Source: Acidimicrobiales bacterium (lineage in GTDB: Bacteria > Actinomycetota > Acidimicrobiia > Acidimicrobiales > JAKAVM01). From it: a stretch of DNA of 38,924 bases. A model generated the notes under the pieces. The model searched no databases. It was not told the DNA's origin and saw only the letters and a program-made list of their open reading frames with translations. The position numbers were made by a program, and so were the translations under genes. Positions 24,490 to 32,500 of the stretch are shown here, in pieces. Numbering within the stretch: position 1 is the first letter of the stretch; each line of letters opens with the position of its first letter. The stretch lies in contig DAIDHF010000003.1 of the NCBI GenBank assembly GCA_027452005.1, positions 1 through 38,924 on the forward strand, written 5' to 3'.

Positions 24490-24876
24490 ATGAAAATCAG
24501 ATCACGAGGGTTAGGTCGTCGAGAACTACAGATGAACCTACGAGAATTCAAACTAACCAAAGAAGGCAATGAGGTAATTCTGAGCGGGGTTACTCATGCC
24601 CCAGTTACTTGGGAGACAAATATCAGGTTTACCTCTCAGGACATTGGCGGAATGTTAAAGGTCGCGATCAACCCGAAGGTACTGAAGCTGGCCTTAAGGT
24701 GGGCTCTTAGGAGGCCGGATCCCCCTCAGGATGCACCTGTTATTAGCTGGGAAAGAAAGACTGGGCATTCTGGGCTATCGGGTGGGTCAAAATTGGCAAA
24801 ACCCGTCGGGTCCGAAAAAGTTGGCATGGATGAACTATCTGGATTTAGCGATGATTCCACACAGGCAATCTCTTAG
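24490..24876 (+). CDS. Small protein of unknown function leading FAD-pair operon 2
   Basis: The 128-residue protein starts with a basic MKIRSRGLGRRELQ, then LREFKLTKEGNEVILSGVTH, PVTWETNIRFTSQDIGGML and KVLKLALRWALRR. The alternating pattern in residues 15-60 suggests a small beta fold; the last 50 residues are polar and probably disordered. There is no Cys or metal motif, no membrane segment and no family I recognise. ATG 24490 is preceded by AAGAAGGA. It stands 31 bp before the A-type FAD gene under the shared operator, so it could be an accessory or substrate-binding partner of that pair. Confidence 0.6.
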   Translation: MKIRSRGLGRRELQMNLREFKLTKEGNEVILSGVTHAPVTWETNIRFTSQDIGGMLKVAINPKVLKLALRWALRRPDPPQDAPVISWERKTGHSGLSGGSKLAKPVGSEKVGMDELSGFSDDSTQAIS

Positions 24877-24907
24877 TTGAACTAAACACACTATAAAGGG
24901 GGAAGTA

Positions 24908-26563
24908 ATGCAATCTAATTTCGACGTTATAGTCGTAGGAGCGGGTGTAAACGGGCTTACCTGTGGAGCTTATCTGGCACGAGCTGGGTTGAAAGTCGCA
25001 GTAGTTGAAAGGCGAAACGAATGTGGAGCATTTGCACTCACTGAAGACCTCTTTGGGGGAGAAAATCCAACAGATACTCACGCAGCTGTCTGCTTCTTGC
25101 CGATGAGCCCGGTTTGGGGAGATTTGGAGCTAGACCGCTACGGATTTGACCTACTACTGGGAAAGTCAGGAGCAGCAGTTGTTTGGCCCGATGAAAAGAA
25201 CTATATCTACTACTATGACCTAGGTCTACAACGCCGAGAGTTAGAGCGCCTTTCAGAGGCCGACGCTCGAACCACAATTTCCATGAGAGAGAAGTTGATA
25301 CCAGATGCTCTTGAGCTCTTGTGGTTGTTCTTCAAGCCACCATCCCAAGAGGGAGAAGAGCGCTTCTTTGATCTTGGAAAATACGTGGGAATTTCTTCTC
25401 AAGAGATGAGGCAGATGAATGGGCTTGAACTCTTAGACACCCTCTTTACCGAGGATCACGTAAAAATGTTATGGCTAGCCGCCGCCGACATTGGTCTATT
25501 TGGAGATGTCGCAATGAAGGGAGAAGGTGCAGTTGCTGTAATGCTGAGTTCCCTACTGGCCACCGGGACTCCTCGAGGAGGAATGCACACCTTAGTTCAC
25601 GCCCTTGTACGGTGCTTTAGGCACTGGGGTGGAACTTTACTTCTAAACGCCCCAGTATCCCAAGTGGTTCTAGGAGGGAAAAACGAGACTGATGGGGGCC
25701 ACATGGTTATTCTGGCAGATGAGTCCCCCTATAACGAACGAGAACTTCATGCAACAAAGGCCGTAGTATTTAACGTGTCTCCTCCGGTGGTTGGTCAGTT
25801 ACTTGATTCAGTCGACTTAGAAAATCGAGATAGACCCCTTTATGAGAAAATTAACGCCTGGTCTTCTGAGGGACATTGCGCGTTTATCTCGCACTTTCTG
25901 ATAGATGGACTGCCCGACTGGGGGTCCAGAAGTTGGAACCCAGACGTAGATATCTCGCCATTTATCTTACGACCGTATGATTCATGGGAACATGCTCACA
26001 CCTCTCAAGAACACTACCACCGAGAAGAGACAATGCAGGTTTTAGGAGATATTGCCGAAATATACAATCAGACAGGCCAAGACAGATCTCGTATGTCCTC
26101 AGACGGTCGTTGTACACTGTCAGTGGAAATTGAGTACCCGGTAACACTTGAAGCTTACGGTGGCTTTGGAGCTTGGGATGACAAAGCGCTGATCGACAAT
26201 GTTCATCAAGCTCATGCTGACATGATGGAAAAGTTAGCTCCTGGGTTCAAGTCTAAGATTGTTGACAGTCTCTATTTCACCCCACTAGATAACTGGAGGC
26301 GAAATGCGTCTGCTGTTTATGGACACGAGATCGGAGGTGACAACAGCGGTGCTCAGTGGTACACGGGGCGTATACCTCCGCGCTCGTCAATAGACGGGCT
26401 ATATTTCTCGCAGGGGATCTGGCCAGCTTCGCTGACTCATCTAGGAAATGGCTATGTTGCGGCCTGTGAGGTGGCCAAGGACTTAGGTCTTCGCGATCAA
26501 GAGTGGTGGAAATCAGCTCCCATGGAGCGATTTATTGAAAGGTTGGCCGAACATGTCCAATGA
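24908..26563 (+). CDS. Phytoene-desaturase-like FAD oxidoreductase, A-type subunit of pair 2
   Basis: The 551-residue protein opens with FDVIVVGAGVNGLTCGAYLA (GxGxxG at 11-16) and VVERRNECGAFALTEDLFGG. It is A-type by its PRGGMHTLVHALVRCFRHWG block and LLNAPVSQVVLGG, both shared in pattern with 19950-21731. The usual GGG after the second strand reads CGAFALTE, so the loop next to the flavin differs from its paralogue and may reflect another substrate. The C-terminus has SSIDGLYFSQGIWPASLTHL instead of the SHPGG motif. AAAGGGGGAAGTA precedes the ATG. Its last codons overlap the next gene by 11 bp. Confidence 0.78.
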   Translation: MQSNFDVIVVGAGVNGLTCGAYLARAGLKVAVVERRNECGAFALTEDLFGGENPTDTHAAVCFLPMSPVWGDLELDRYGFDLLLGKSGAAVVWPDEKNYIYYYDLGLQRRELERLSEADARTTISMREKLIPDALELLWLFFKPPSQEGEERFFDLGKYVGISSQEMRQMNGLELLDTLFTEDHVKMLWLAAADIGLFGDVAMKGEGAVAVMLSSLLATGTPRGGMHTLVHALVRCFRHWGGTLLLNAPVSQVVLGGKNETDGGHMVILADESPYNERELHATKAVVFNVSPPVVGQLLDSVDLENRDRPLYEKINAWSSEGHCAFISHFLIDGLPDWGSRSWNPDVDISPFILRPYDSWEHAHTSQEHYHREETMQVLGDIAEIYNQTGQDRSRMSSDGRCTLSVEIEYPVTLEAYGGFGAWDDKALIDNVHQAHADMMEKLAPGFKSKIVDSLYFTPLDNWRRNASAVYGHEIGGDNSGAQWYTGRIPPRSSIDGLYFSQGIWPASLTHLGNGYVAACEVAKDLGLRDQEWWKSAPMERFIERLAEHVQ

Positions 26564-28169
26564 CTTTGATGTCCTTGTGCTTGGAGCTGGACCAAACGGA
26601 CTTACCTGTGGGGCTTATCTTGCAAAGGCTGGTGCCAAGGTAGCAGTTGTCGAGCGTAACGTTGAAAGCGGCGGGGGATTGATGACCCAGGAGTTATCGG
26701 GGTTCAAACTCAATAGTCATGCAATTTACATGCTACTTGCTGAGCTGATGCCCCCATATCACGATTTGAACCTATTGGATTTCGGTGTGAAGTTTGTACG
26801 ACCTGACATTCAGGCTGCATTTCTATACAAAGATTCCTCCTTGGTATTTTTTAGTGACCCTGAGCGTTCTTGCAACTCCATTGAAAGGATGTCTCCGAGG
26901 GACGTTGAACCCTTCAGGCAGCTATATCATGATTTTGCAAGAGCTTCTAAAGAATTTATTATTCCAGCAACGTATGTTCCGCCAGTTGACCCACTTGATC
27001 AGATAGACCTACTTGAACAATCAGGCGAGTTAGGCCAATGGGTAAACGAGCTGGCTGAGATGACTCCACGAGAACTAATTCACGGATACGGGTTTTCTGA
27101 TGAGAGAGTTGAGGCCGCACTCCTATATCTGGCGTCAATGTTTGGGCTAGATCCAGACGGTGGAGGAATGGGTTTTTTGGCCCCGATCTATGTCTACAGG
27201 CTGATGCAGAGTTCCCTAGTTCTAGGCGGAACTCATCAGTTGGCATCGGGTTTACGTAGGGCCTTAGAGAGTTTCGGCGGGGTAGTCATAACCCAGTCAG
27301 AAGTACGTGAAATTCTTATGCGAGATAACGGAGTTAGAGGAATAGTTCTCGACGATGGCCAAGAGATCATTAGCCAGGCCATAGTTAGCACACTAAATCC
27401 AGAGCAAAACTTTCTCCAGCTACTAGATGAAAAGGATGTCCCAGCTTTCTTGGTCGAGAGTTCGCAGGCATGGGAGTGGGATGAAGCGAGCCTGTATGTG
27501 GCCAACTGGGGTATTGTCGGGGATCCGCCGCGCTATGAAGGGCGTCCCGAAGAAGTCAACAGAGCCCTTAATGTAGTAGTCGGAATAGAAAATCCAAATG
27601 ACGTTATGCGTCATTTTGAGGGAGCTCGGCTTGGTGAGGTACCGGATGGTAGCACCGGACACATGAGTTGTCCGTCACTTTTTGACAACTTAAGTGCCGC
27701 AAATCATCTTCCAAGTTTCGGAAACTGTGAAGTGTTGCGATTCGAGTGTCTAGCCCCATACGATGTTGATTGGTCAGATCTCAAAAATGATCTAGCAAAT
27801 AGAGCATTTGATACCTGGTGCAAGTACGCCCCAAATTTGTCAGAGGCAAACGTACGTATCGAGCTCCCGTGGAGTCCAAAAGACATAGAGCGTCATATTC
27901 CGTCCATGAAGCGAGGTGCAATTAAACACGGCGCCTACGTGTCAATCCAGATGGGCTATAACAGGCCATCGCCTGACTGTTCGTCTTATAGGACTCCAAT
28001 AGATGGCTTCTATGTCGGCGGTGCAAGCACTCATCCTGGTGGAATGGTCCTGTTAGGGGGAGGATACAACGCCGCCAAAGTTGTTGCGGAAGATTTGCAG
28101 TTACCTATTTGGTGGAAGGTCCCACACATGGTCAGTGATGCCATCGAACAGGGATATCTCCCGAGATGA
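26553..28169 (+). CDS. Phytoene-desaturase-like FAD oxidoreductase, B-type subunit of pair 2
   Basis: The 538-residue protein opens with FDVLVLGAGPNGLTCGAYLA (GAGPNG at 11-16) and a complete ESGGGLMT loop. B-type markers are LGGTHQLASGL, STLNPEQNFLQLLDEKDVP and SMKRGAIKHGAYVSIQMGYN, all shared with 21731-23440. The C-terminal FAD motif is TPIDGFYVGGASTHPGGMV. I use ATG 26553, which overlaps the A gene by 11 bp; an upstream TTG at 26535 would only add residues from within that overlap. Its stop overlaps the aldehyde dehydrogenase start (ATGA). The A/B pair probably oxidises or hydroxylates a hydrophobic substrate whose aldehyde is then handled by the next gene. Confidence 0.8.
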   Translation: MSNDFDVLVLGAGPNGLTCGAYLAKAGAKVAVVERNVESGGGLMTQELSGFKLNSHAIYMLLAELMPPYHDLNLLDFGVKFVRPDIQAAFLYKDSSLVFFSDPERSCNSIERMSPRDVEPFRQLYHDFARASKEFIIPATYVPPVDPLDQIDLLEQSGELGQWVNELAEMTPRELIHGYGFSDERVEAALLYLASMFGLDPDGGGMGFLAPIYVYRLMQSSLVLGGTHQLASGLRRALESFGGVVITQSEVREILMRDNGVRGIVLDDGQEIISQAIVSTLNPEQNFLQLLDEKDVPAFLVESSQAWEWDEASLYVANWGIVGDPPRYEGRPEEVNRALNVVVGIENPNDVMRHFEGARLGEVPDGSTGHMSCPSLFDNLSAANHLPSFGNCEVLRFECLAPYDVDWSDLKNDLANRAFDTWCKYAPNLSEANVRIELPWSPKDIERHIPSMKRGAIKHGAYVSIQMGYNRPSPDCSSYRTPIDGFYVGGASTHPGGMVLLGGGYNAAKVVAEDLQLPIWWKVPHMVSDAIEQGYLPR

Positions 28170-29656
28170 AAACCGGGCCACACCCTCAACTAGTACCCTC
28201 TGACTATGGGCAGGTTAGATTACCGGGCTTAGGATCAGTAATCAACGGGCAGCTTCGTAGCAACGGCCCCGAGTTCACATGCGAAAATCCAGCAAACGGC
28301 CAGACGATCTGTGTACTATCCAGTGCTACAGAGGGCGACGTTCACGATGCGATCTTGGCTGCAAGATCTGCCTTCGAGGGGGCGTGGGGATTGATGTCAC
28401 CAGGAAAGCGCCAGAAGATATTGAGTAAGTTAGCGCGGCTAATTGAAGACCACTTAGATGAGTTGGCCTTATTAGAAAGCACTGAAAACGGAATTCCACT
28501 AATGGTGGTTCGGAATTTTTCTGTTGCGGCCCTGGCAAAGAACATTGCTTATTATGCTAGCTGGATTGACAAGCTTCATGGAAGCGTAGTCCCACTGACC
28601 ACCAAGGATGCTCTTGATTATGTGGTAACCGAACCTTTCGGGGTAGTAGGGGTAGTAACCGCCTACAACACCCCGTCGCTATTCTTGGGTTCCAAGGTAG
28701 GGCCAGCTCTGGCAGCTGGAAATTGCGTGGTTATCAAGCCTTCACCTTATGCAAGTTTGCCAGCGCTGAGATTTGCCGAGCTGGTCTCCGAGGCCGGTCT
28801 TCCTGATGGAGCCGTGAATGTCGTGTTAGGAGGTGCTGAAGTTGGAAGTCAGTTGGCAGGTCACTCTCTAGTTGATCTGCTCAGCTTTACCGGCTCTGGT
28901 CGGGCTGGAAGGCAGGTGAGCGAGCTGGCAGCAGCAAATCTAACTCCCGTAGCTCTGGAGCTGGGGGGCAAATCACCAGATATCGTATTTGAAGACGCCG
29001 ACATAGCAAAGGCATCTACGTCAGCCTGCCTCGGTGCCTTTGCTCTTTCAGGACAAGCCTGTGTGGCAGGAAGTCGACTACTTGTACACAGATCAATCAA
29101 GGATCAACTTATTGAATCCCTTGTCAAATTCACAGAGTCTTTACCGGTTGGCAATCCACAAGATCCGGGAACTGTAATCGGTCCGCTAATTTCGGCTTCG
29201 CATCGCGATTGGGTCGAATCGATCATCTCACGATCAGTTGATGAAGGCGCTCAAATAGTGTGTGGGGCCACTCGTCCTAACGGAAACCTTAGTAATGGTT
29301 ACTACCTTTATCCAGGGGTAATTAGCAACGTCAGGCAGGTACAAGATATATATCGACAAGAAGTATTTGGACCAGTTATTACCGTTAGCACCTTTGAAAG
29401 TGAAAATGAGGCCGTGGTAATGGGCAATGATACCAATTACGGCCTGGGGGCCGGAATCTGGACTCGAGATATTGGTCGGGCACATCGGGTGGCATCTAGG
29501 CTTCGGGCCGGAAGTGTGTGGATCAACTCTTATGGTGTTGTACCCCATGTTGCACCCTTTGGAGGATATAAAGATAGTGGGAGTGCTCGTGAAGGTGGCA
29601 TTTGGGGTCTAATGACATATCTGCAACACAAGAATATCTACGTTGATCTGAAATGA
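28166..29656 (+). CDS. NAD(P)-dependent aldehyde dehydrogenase
   Basis: The 496-residue protein is a standard ALDH-superfamily enzyme. Asn168 lies in VTAYNTPSLF, Lys191 in NCVVIKPSPYA, the general base Glu265 in ALELGGKSP and the nucleophile Cys299 in SGQACVAGSR. EVFGPVITVSTF and PFGGYKDSG near the C-terminus complete the set. The motif usually reading PWN is AYN, so the Trp after the turn is lost. It starts with an ATGA overlap on the second B-type FAD gene, so it is coexpressed with it. It probably oxidises the aldehyde formed from the alcohol product of the FAD enzymes. Confidence 0.92.
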   Translation: MKTGPHPQLVPSDYGQVRLPGLGSVINGQLRSNGPEFTCENPANGQTICVLSSATEGDVHDAILAARSAFEGAWGLMSPGKRQKILSKLARLIEDHLDELALLESTENGIPLMVVRNFSVAALAKNIAYYASWIDKLHGSVVPLTTKDALDYVVTEPFGVVGVVTAYNTPSLFLGSKVGPALAAGNCVVIKPSPYASLPALRFAELVSEAGLPDGAVNVVLGGAEVGSQLAGHSLVDLLSFTGSGRAGRQVSELAAANLTPVALELGGKSPDIVFEDADIAKASTSACLGAFALSGQACVAGSRLLVHRSIKDQLIESLVKFTESLPVGNPQDPGTVIGPLISASHRDWVESIISRSVDEGAQIVCGATRPNGNLSNGYYLYPGVISNVRQVQDIYRQEVFGPVITVSTFESENEAVVMGNDTNYGLGAGIWTRDIGRAHRVASRLRAGSVWINSYGVVPHVAPFGGYKDSGSAREGGIWGLMTYLQHKNIYVDLK

Positions 29657-29668
29657 CGCAGCTACTGT

Positions 29669-29886
29669 CCGTTGTGACTTATCTGGCGGCTGAAGTCAAC
29701 AGCTTCATTGGCATCGAGCCCAAGACTCATTTCGGCAGTGCCCCAAGGCCGCCCGAATGGCCAGTACTGTCCCACCGAAAATCAAACTTTACCAGTGTGT
29801 CACGACCTAAGATCTTGGGGACTAAGCCCCGGACCGCTACTGCCCTGACGACTAAAGGCGCCAGTCACCTCGGGGTGTTTGATGGA
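29669..29886 (+). repeat. Dispersed ~220-nt repeat, copy 2 (plus orientation)
   Basis: This is the partner of 18751-18972. It starts 12 nt after the aldehyde dehydrogenase stop and ends about 110 nt before the GTG of the first acyl-CoA dehydrogenase, pointing toward that gene. A 110-codon open frame begins at 29653, but the comparison with copy 1 shows no codon-position bias. Folding near the 3' end is partly kept: GGGACT against AGTCAC (5 of 6 pairs), CGACT against AGGCG (4 of 5) and CACC/GGTG around a TCGG loop. Confidence 0.6.
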
Positions 29887-29915
29887 GGTAGAGTGGGCCT
29901 GATAAATAAAAAAGA

Positions 29916-29935
29916 GAAAGTTCCATTTTACTTTC
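29916..29935 (+). promoter_or_regulatory. Short inverted repeat upstream of the acyl-CoA dehydrogenase pair
   Basis: GAAAGT (29916-29921) and ACTTTC (29930-29935) are perfect 6-bp arms in an A/T-rich stretch that also has GATAAAT at 29901-29907. The half-sites resemble, without matching, the GAGAYAAAK operators, so this is only a possible fourth member. Confidence 0.25.
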
Positions 29936-29997
29936 AGCGAGCAGAAACCTGTAGTGCCAGCTGGCCAAGAGATTGTGAAGGATAACTGGTAAAAATC

Positions 29998-31182
29998 GTG
30001 ACTCGTGAGTATGAAGCGATCTTGACTGACGATTTCGAAATGGCCTTCGAGCAGGCACTCAGGGTTGCTCAAGATGTCCTTCGTCCGGGGTCCCGTGAGG
30101 CAGAAAGAGCTGGTCGATGGACCAGCAAGATGGTAAAAGCCTATTGGGATCTGGAATTAGTCAACTTGCTTGTTCCGAAATCAATGGGAGGATATGGTGA
30201 TCCATTAGCGGCGAGTATCACCCTCGAAGCTTTGGCATCAGGAGATTGTGGGGGCTTGTTATACAACGACAGCCCAGGTCCATACTCTGGTGTTCTCGCC
30301 GTATTTCTCGAAGTTGAACCACAAGATTTCAGCGGAATTTCAAATTCACCATTTTCTCGGGCCCGCTTCGGACTTTCTGTTTTCCGGGGAACATATCAGG
30401 ACCTACTCGCTCAACATTCCTCTGGATCAATTTCGGGGGTACTTGACTGGTGTCCGGGGACTCTCCCGGAATGGTCGAACCCAGAAAATTCTAATTCACA
30501 AGAAGCTTTCAAGAATACTAGTAGTAATTTAGCCTTGAATAGTTCGACCCTATTTTTAGTGGGGGACGATTTCATTATTGGTATTGACAATACTCACGTG
30601 ACTGCAGAATCTGCGCAAGCTAGTGCTCTTCAAGCATCTGGAGGGGTAAGACTTACCTGGCGTGATCTGAGTAACTATACCCTAATCAGTAATCAGCGAG
30701 CAGCCGCACTATATGCAAAGTCAATCGCCCGGCTGTGGATTGCAAGTGTGTTGGTTGGCCTCGGCCAATGTGCCCTTGACTATGCAATTGCATACGGAAA
30801 GGATCGAGAAGTGTTTGGCATTCCAATCGTGGAGCATCAGGCAAATTCTTTTGAACTTGCAGTTACGTCAACCAAGTTAGAGGCAGCTCGATTAGGACTC
30901 AGGCGAGGCTGTACGGAATTCGACATGGCAGTGCCCTTGGGAAACAGTACTGAGCCTCTCTGGATGATAACACAGGCCTATTGCGAGGCTACTGAGGCAT
31001 CACTACTTGCTACCGATCTTGCCTTGCAATTGCTGGGAGGGCACGGGTACATGGAGGATCACCTGGTTGAAAAGTGGTGGAGAGAGGTACGTTGTCTAGT
31101 CCAGCTCTACGGCGGTCAATCGAGTGCCATTTCAGATCTGGCAGACATGGTCCTGAAATATCATGATCCGTTCGTTGTCTAA
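29998..31182 (+). CDS. Acyl-CoA dehydrogenase family protein lacking the catalytic glutamate
   Basis: The 394-residue protein has the helical ends of an acyl-CoA dehydrogenase. LVPKSMGGYGDPLAASITLE lies near residue 58; the C-terminal domain has SIARLWIASVLVGLGQCALD, REVFGIPIVEHQANSFELA and QLLGGHGYMEDHLVEKWWRE. The middle beta domain is poorly conserved: the TEPxxGSD and WxxTS flavin motifs cannot be seen. The segment that normally reads YEGTS is LYGGQS, with Gly372 in place of the catalytic Glu. The next gene encodes a complete subunit. In mycobacterial cholesterol side-chain enzymes, such unequal pairs form alpha2-beta2 tetramers with one active site per pair, and I infer the same here. 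The GTG start has only a weak ribosome site. Confidence 0.75.
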   Translation: MTREYEAILTDDFEMAFEQALRVAQDVLRPGSREAERAGRWTSKMVKAYWDLELVNLLVPKSMGGYGDPLAASITLEALASGDCGGLLYNDSPGPYSGVLAVFLEVEPQDFSGISNSPFSRARFGLSVFRGTYQDLLAQHSSGSISGVLDWCPGTLPEWSNPENSNSQEAFKNTSSNLALNSSTLFLVGDDFIIGIDNTHVTAESAQASALQASGGVRLTWRDLSNYTLISNQRAAALYAKSIARLWIASVLVGLGQCALDYAIAYGKDREVFGIPIVEHQANSFELAVTSTKLEAARLGLRRGCTEFDMAVPLGNSTEPLWMITQAYCEATEASLLATDLALQLLGGHGYMEDHLVEKWWREVRCLVQLYGGQSSAISDLADMVLKYHDPFVV

Positions 31183-31241
31183 TTTAAAAAAGCCTTCAAT
31201 AGTGCCGGAAGTTGGGGTAATCAATTTAAACGAGTATCCCG

Positions 31242-32441
31242 GTGGATGAATCAACCAGGAAAGCGGTTGAGCTCATTCGATCAATTGGGAAAGAGTTCTT
31301 AAGACCACTGGGACTAGAGGCAGATCGCAGCGGCAGGGCAATCCCCGCAGATCACCCCTTTTATCAACTAGTTGCGTCATCGGGGTTCATGCAACGAGGT
31401 ATCGGGTCTGAATACGTGGCCAACGGGCTTGAAAAGCCAACTTCTCATAGGCCACACTCTTCGTTCACAAACTCAACCTGGGCGCGAAATGTATTAGTAG
31501 CCGAAGAGGGTTCCTATTGGGACAGGGGGGCCCTTGTTTCACTCCCCGGTCCTGGCCTTGGTGGACCACCTGTGCTACAAATGGGCACTCCTTCTCAAAA
31601 AGAACGTTTCCTGTCTATTTTCAAACAAAAAGATCGACCACTTTGGGCAGCCTTTGCCATGACCGAGCCTTCTGCGGGAAGCGACGTGGCGCAGATCAAG
31701 ACCCTTGCAAGACCTGATGGCGACGAGTGGGTGCTCAACGGTCAAAAGATGTTTTCATCTAACTCCTCTAGGGCTGAATGGGTCGTAGTCTTTGCAAGCA
31801 TAGATCCGTCACTTGGTAGGCTAGGCCACCGGGCTTTTGTGGTTGAACGGAGCTTTAGTGGATTTGAAATAGTTCGGATCGAGCACAAGATGGGGATTCG
31901 TGCTTATGAGACCGCTAGCTTTGTCTTGGAAAACTGTAGAGTTCCTGCAGAAAATATGCTAGGTGGGGAGGAGTACTATAACAACAAGAACAAGGGTGGA
32001 TTCACAGCGGCGATGTCGACTTTCAATGCCACTAGGCCTATTGTGGCTGCAATGGGGGTCGGAATCGCTAGAGCGGCCTACGACATAGCACGCAAATATA
32101 TCATCGAAGAGTACCCGGCCCACTCACTCCATAGAATGAGGCAAGCCCGAGAGAGACTTGTAGAGATGCAGCGCCAAATAGCCAACTCAAGGCTCTTATG
32201 CCTTCACGCCGCATCTTTACTAGACATGGGTAGACCAAATGCCTTGGCCGCAAGTGCCGCCAAGCAATACTCTCCTCCGGCATGCCTTGGTGTTGTCCAG
32301 TCAGCCATGGACATCTTGGGAGAGGCAGGAATTACCCAAAATTCACTCCTGGAAAAGCTGGCAAGAGACGTAAAGGCAATTGATATTGTCGAGGGTACCC
32401 AGCAGATTCAAAGGCGAATAGTAGCGAAATATATCCTCTAG
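31242..32441 (+). CDS. Acyl-CoA dehydrogenase, catalytic subunit
   Basis: The 399-residue protein has the full set of acyl-CoA dehydrogenase motifs: AFAMTEPSAGSDV for flavin binding, WVLNGQKMFSSNSSRAEWVV, GFEIVRIEHKMGIRAYETAS, and DIVEGTQQIQRRIVAKYIL at the end with catalytic Glu384. The C-terminal helical domain has ATRPIVAAMGVGIARAAYD. It starts with GTG right after an in-frame stop, 59 bp behind the incomplete paralogue, and the two probably form one heteromeric enzyme. By analogy, a steroid side chain or branched, bulky acyl-CoA is a plausible substrate. This is inference from pairing, not from residues. Confidence 0.9.
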   Translation: MDESTRKAVELIRSIGKEFLRPLGLEADRSGRAIPADHPFYQLVASSGFMQRGIGSEYVANGLEKPTSHRPHSSFTNSTWARNVLVAEEGSYWDRGALVSLPGPGLGGPPVLQMGTPSQKERFLSIFKQKDRPLWAAFAMTEPSAGSDVAQIKTLARPDGDEWVLNGQKMFSSNSSRAEWVVVFASIDPSLGRLGHRAFVVERSFSGFEIVRIEHKMGIRAYETASFVLENCRVPAENMLGGEEYYNNKNKGGFTAAMSTFNATRPIVAAMGVGIARAAYDIARKYIIEEYPAHSLHRMRQARERLVEMQRQIANSRLLCLHAASLLDMGRPNALAASAAKQYSPPACLGVVQSAMDILGEAGITQNSLLEKLARDVKAIDIVEGTQQIQRRIVAKYIL

Positions 32442-32445
32442 TGAT

Positions 32446-32485
32446 TCTACTAGCCCAGCTAAAGTCTCTTCAGAGTAGATTTAGC
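32446..32485. terminator. Possible bidirectional terminator between convergent genes
   Basis: Two alternative 6-bp stems are possible: TCTACT with AGTAGA (32446-32451 and 32474-32479) and GCTAAA with TTTAGC (32458-32463 and 32480-32485). The position between two convergent genes fits a terminator, but there is no T-run and both stems are short. Confidence 0.2.
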
Positions 32486-32500
32486 CCGACAATATTTACC

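Noticed and set aside
18751-29886. Composite transposon bounded by the two inverted repeat copies
   Set aside because: No transposase, terminal inverted repeats or target-site duplication were found, and each copy also fits a leader position, so a mobile unit is not supported.
29653-29985. 110-codon frame starting with an ATGA overlap on the aldehyde dehydrogenase stop
   Set aside because: Most of it is repeat copy 2, whose differences from copy 1 are spread evenly over codon positions; the stop/start overlap is probably chance.
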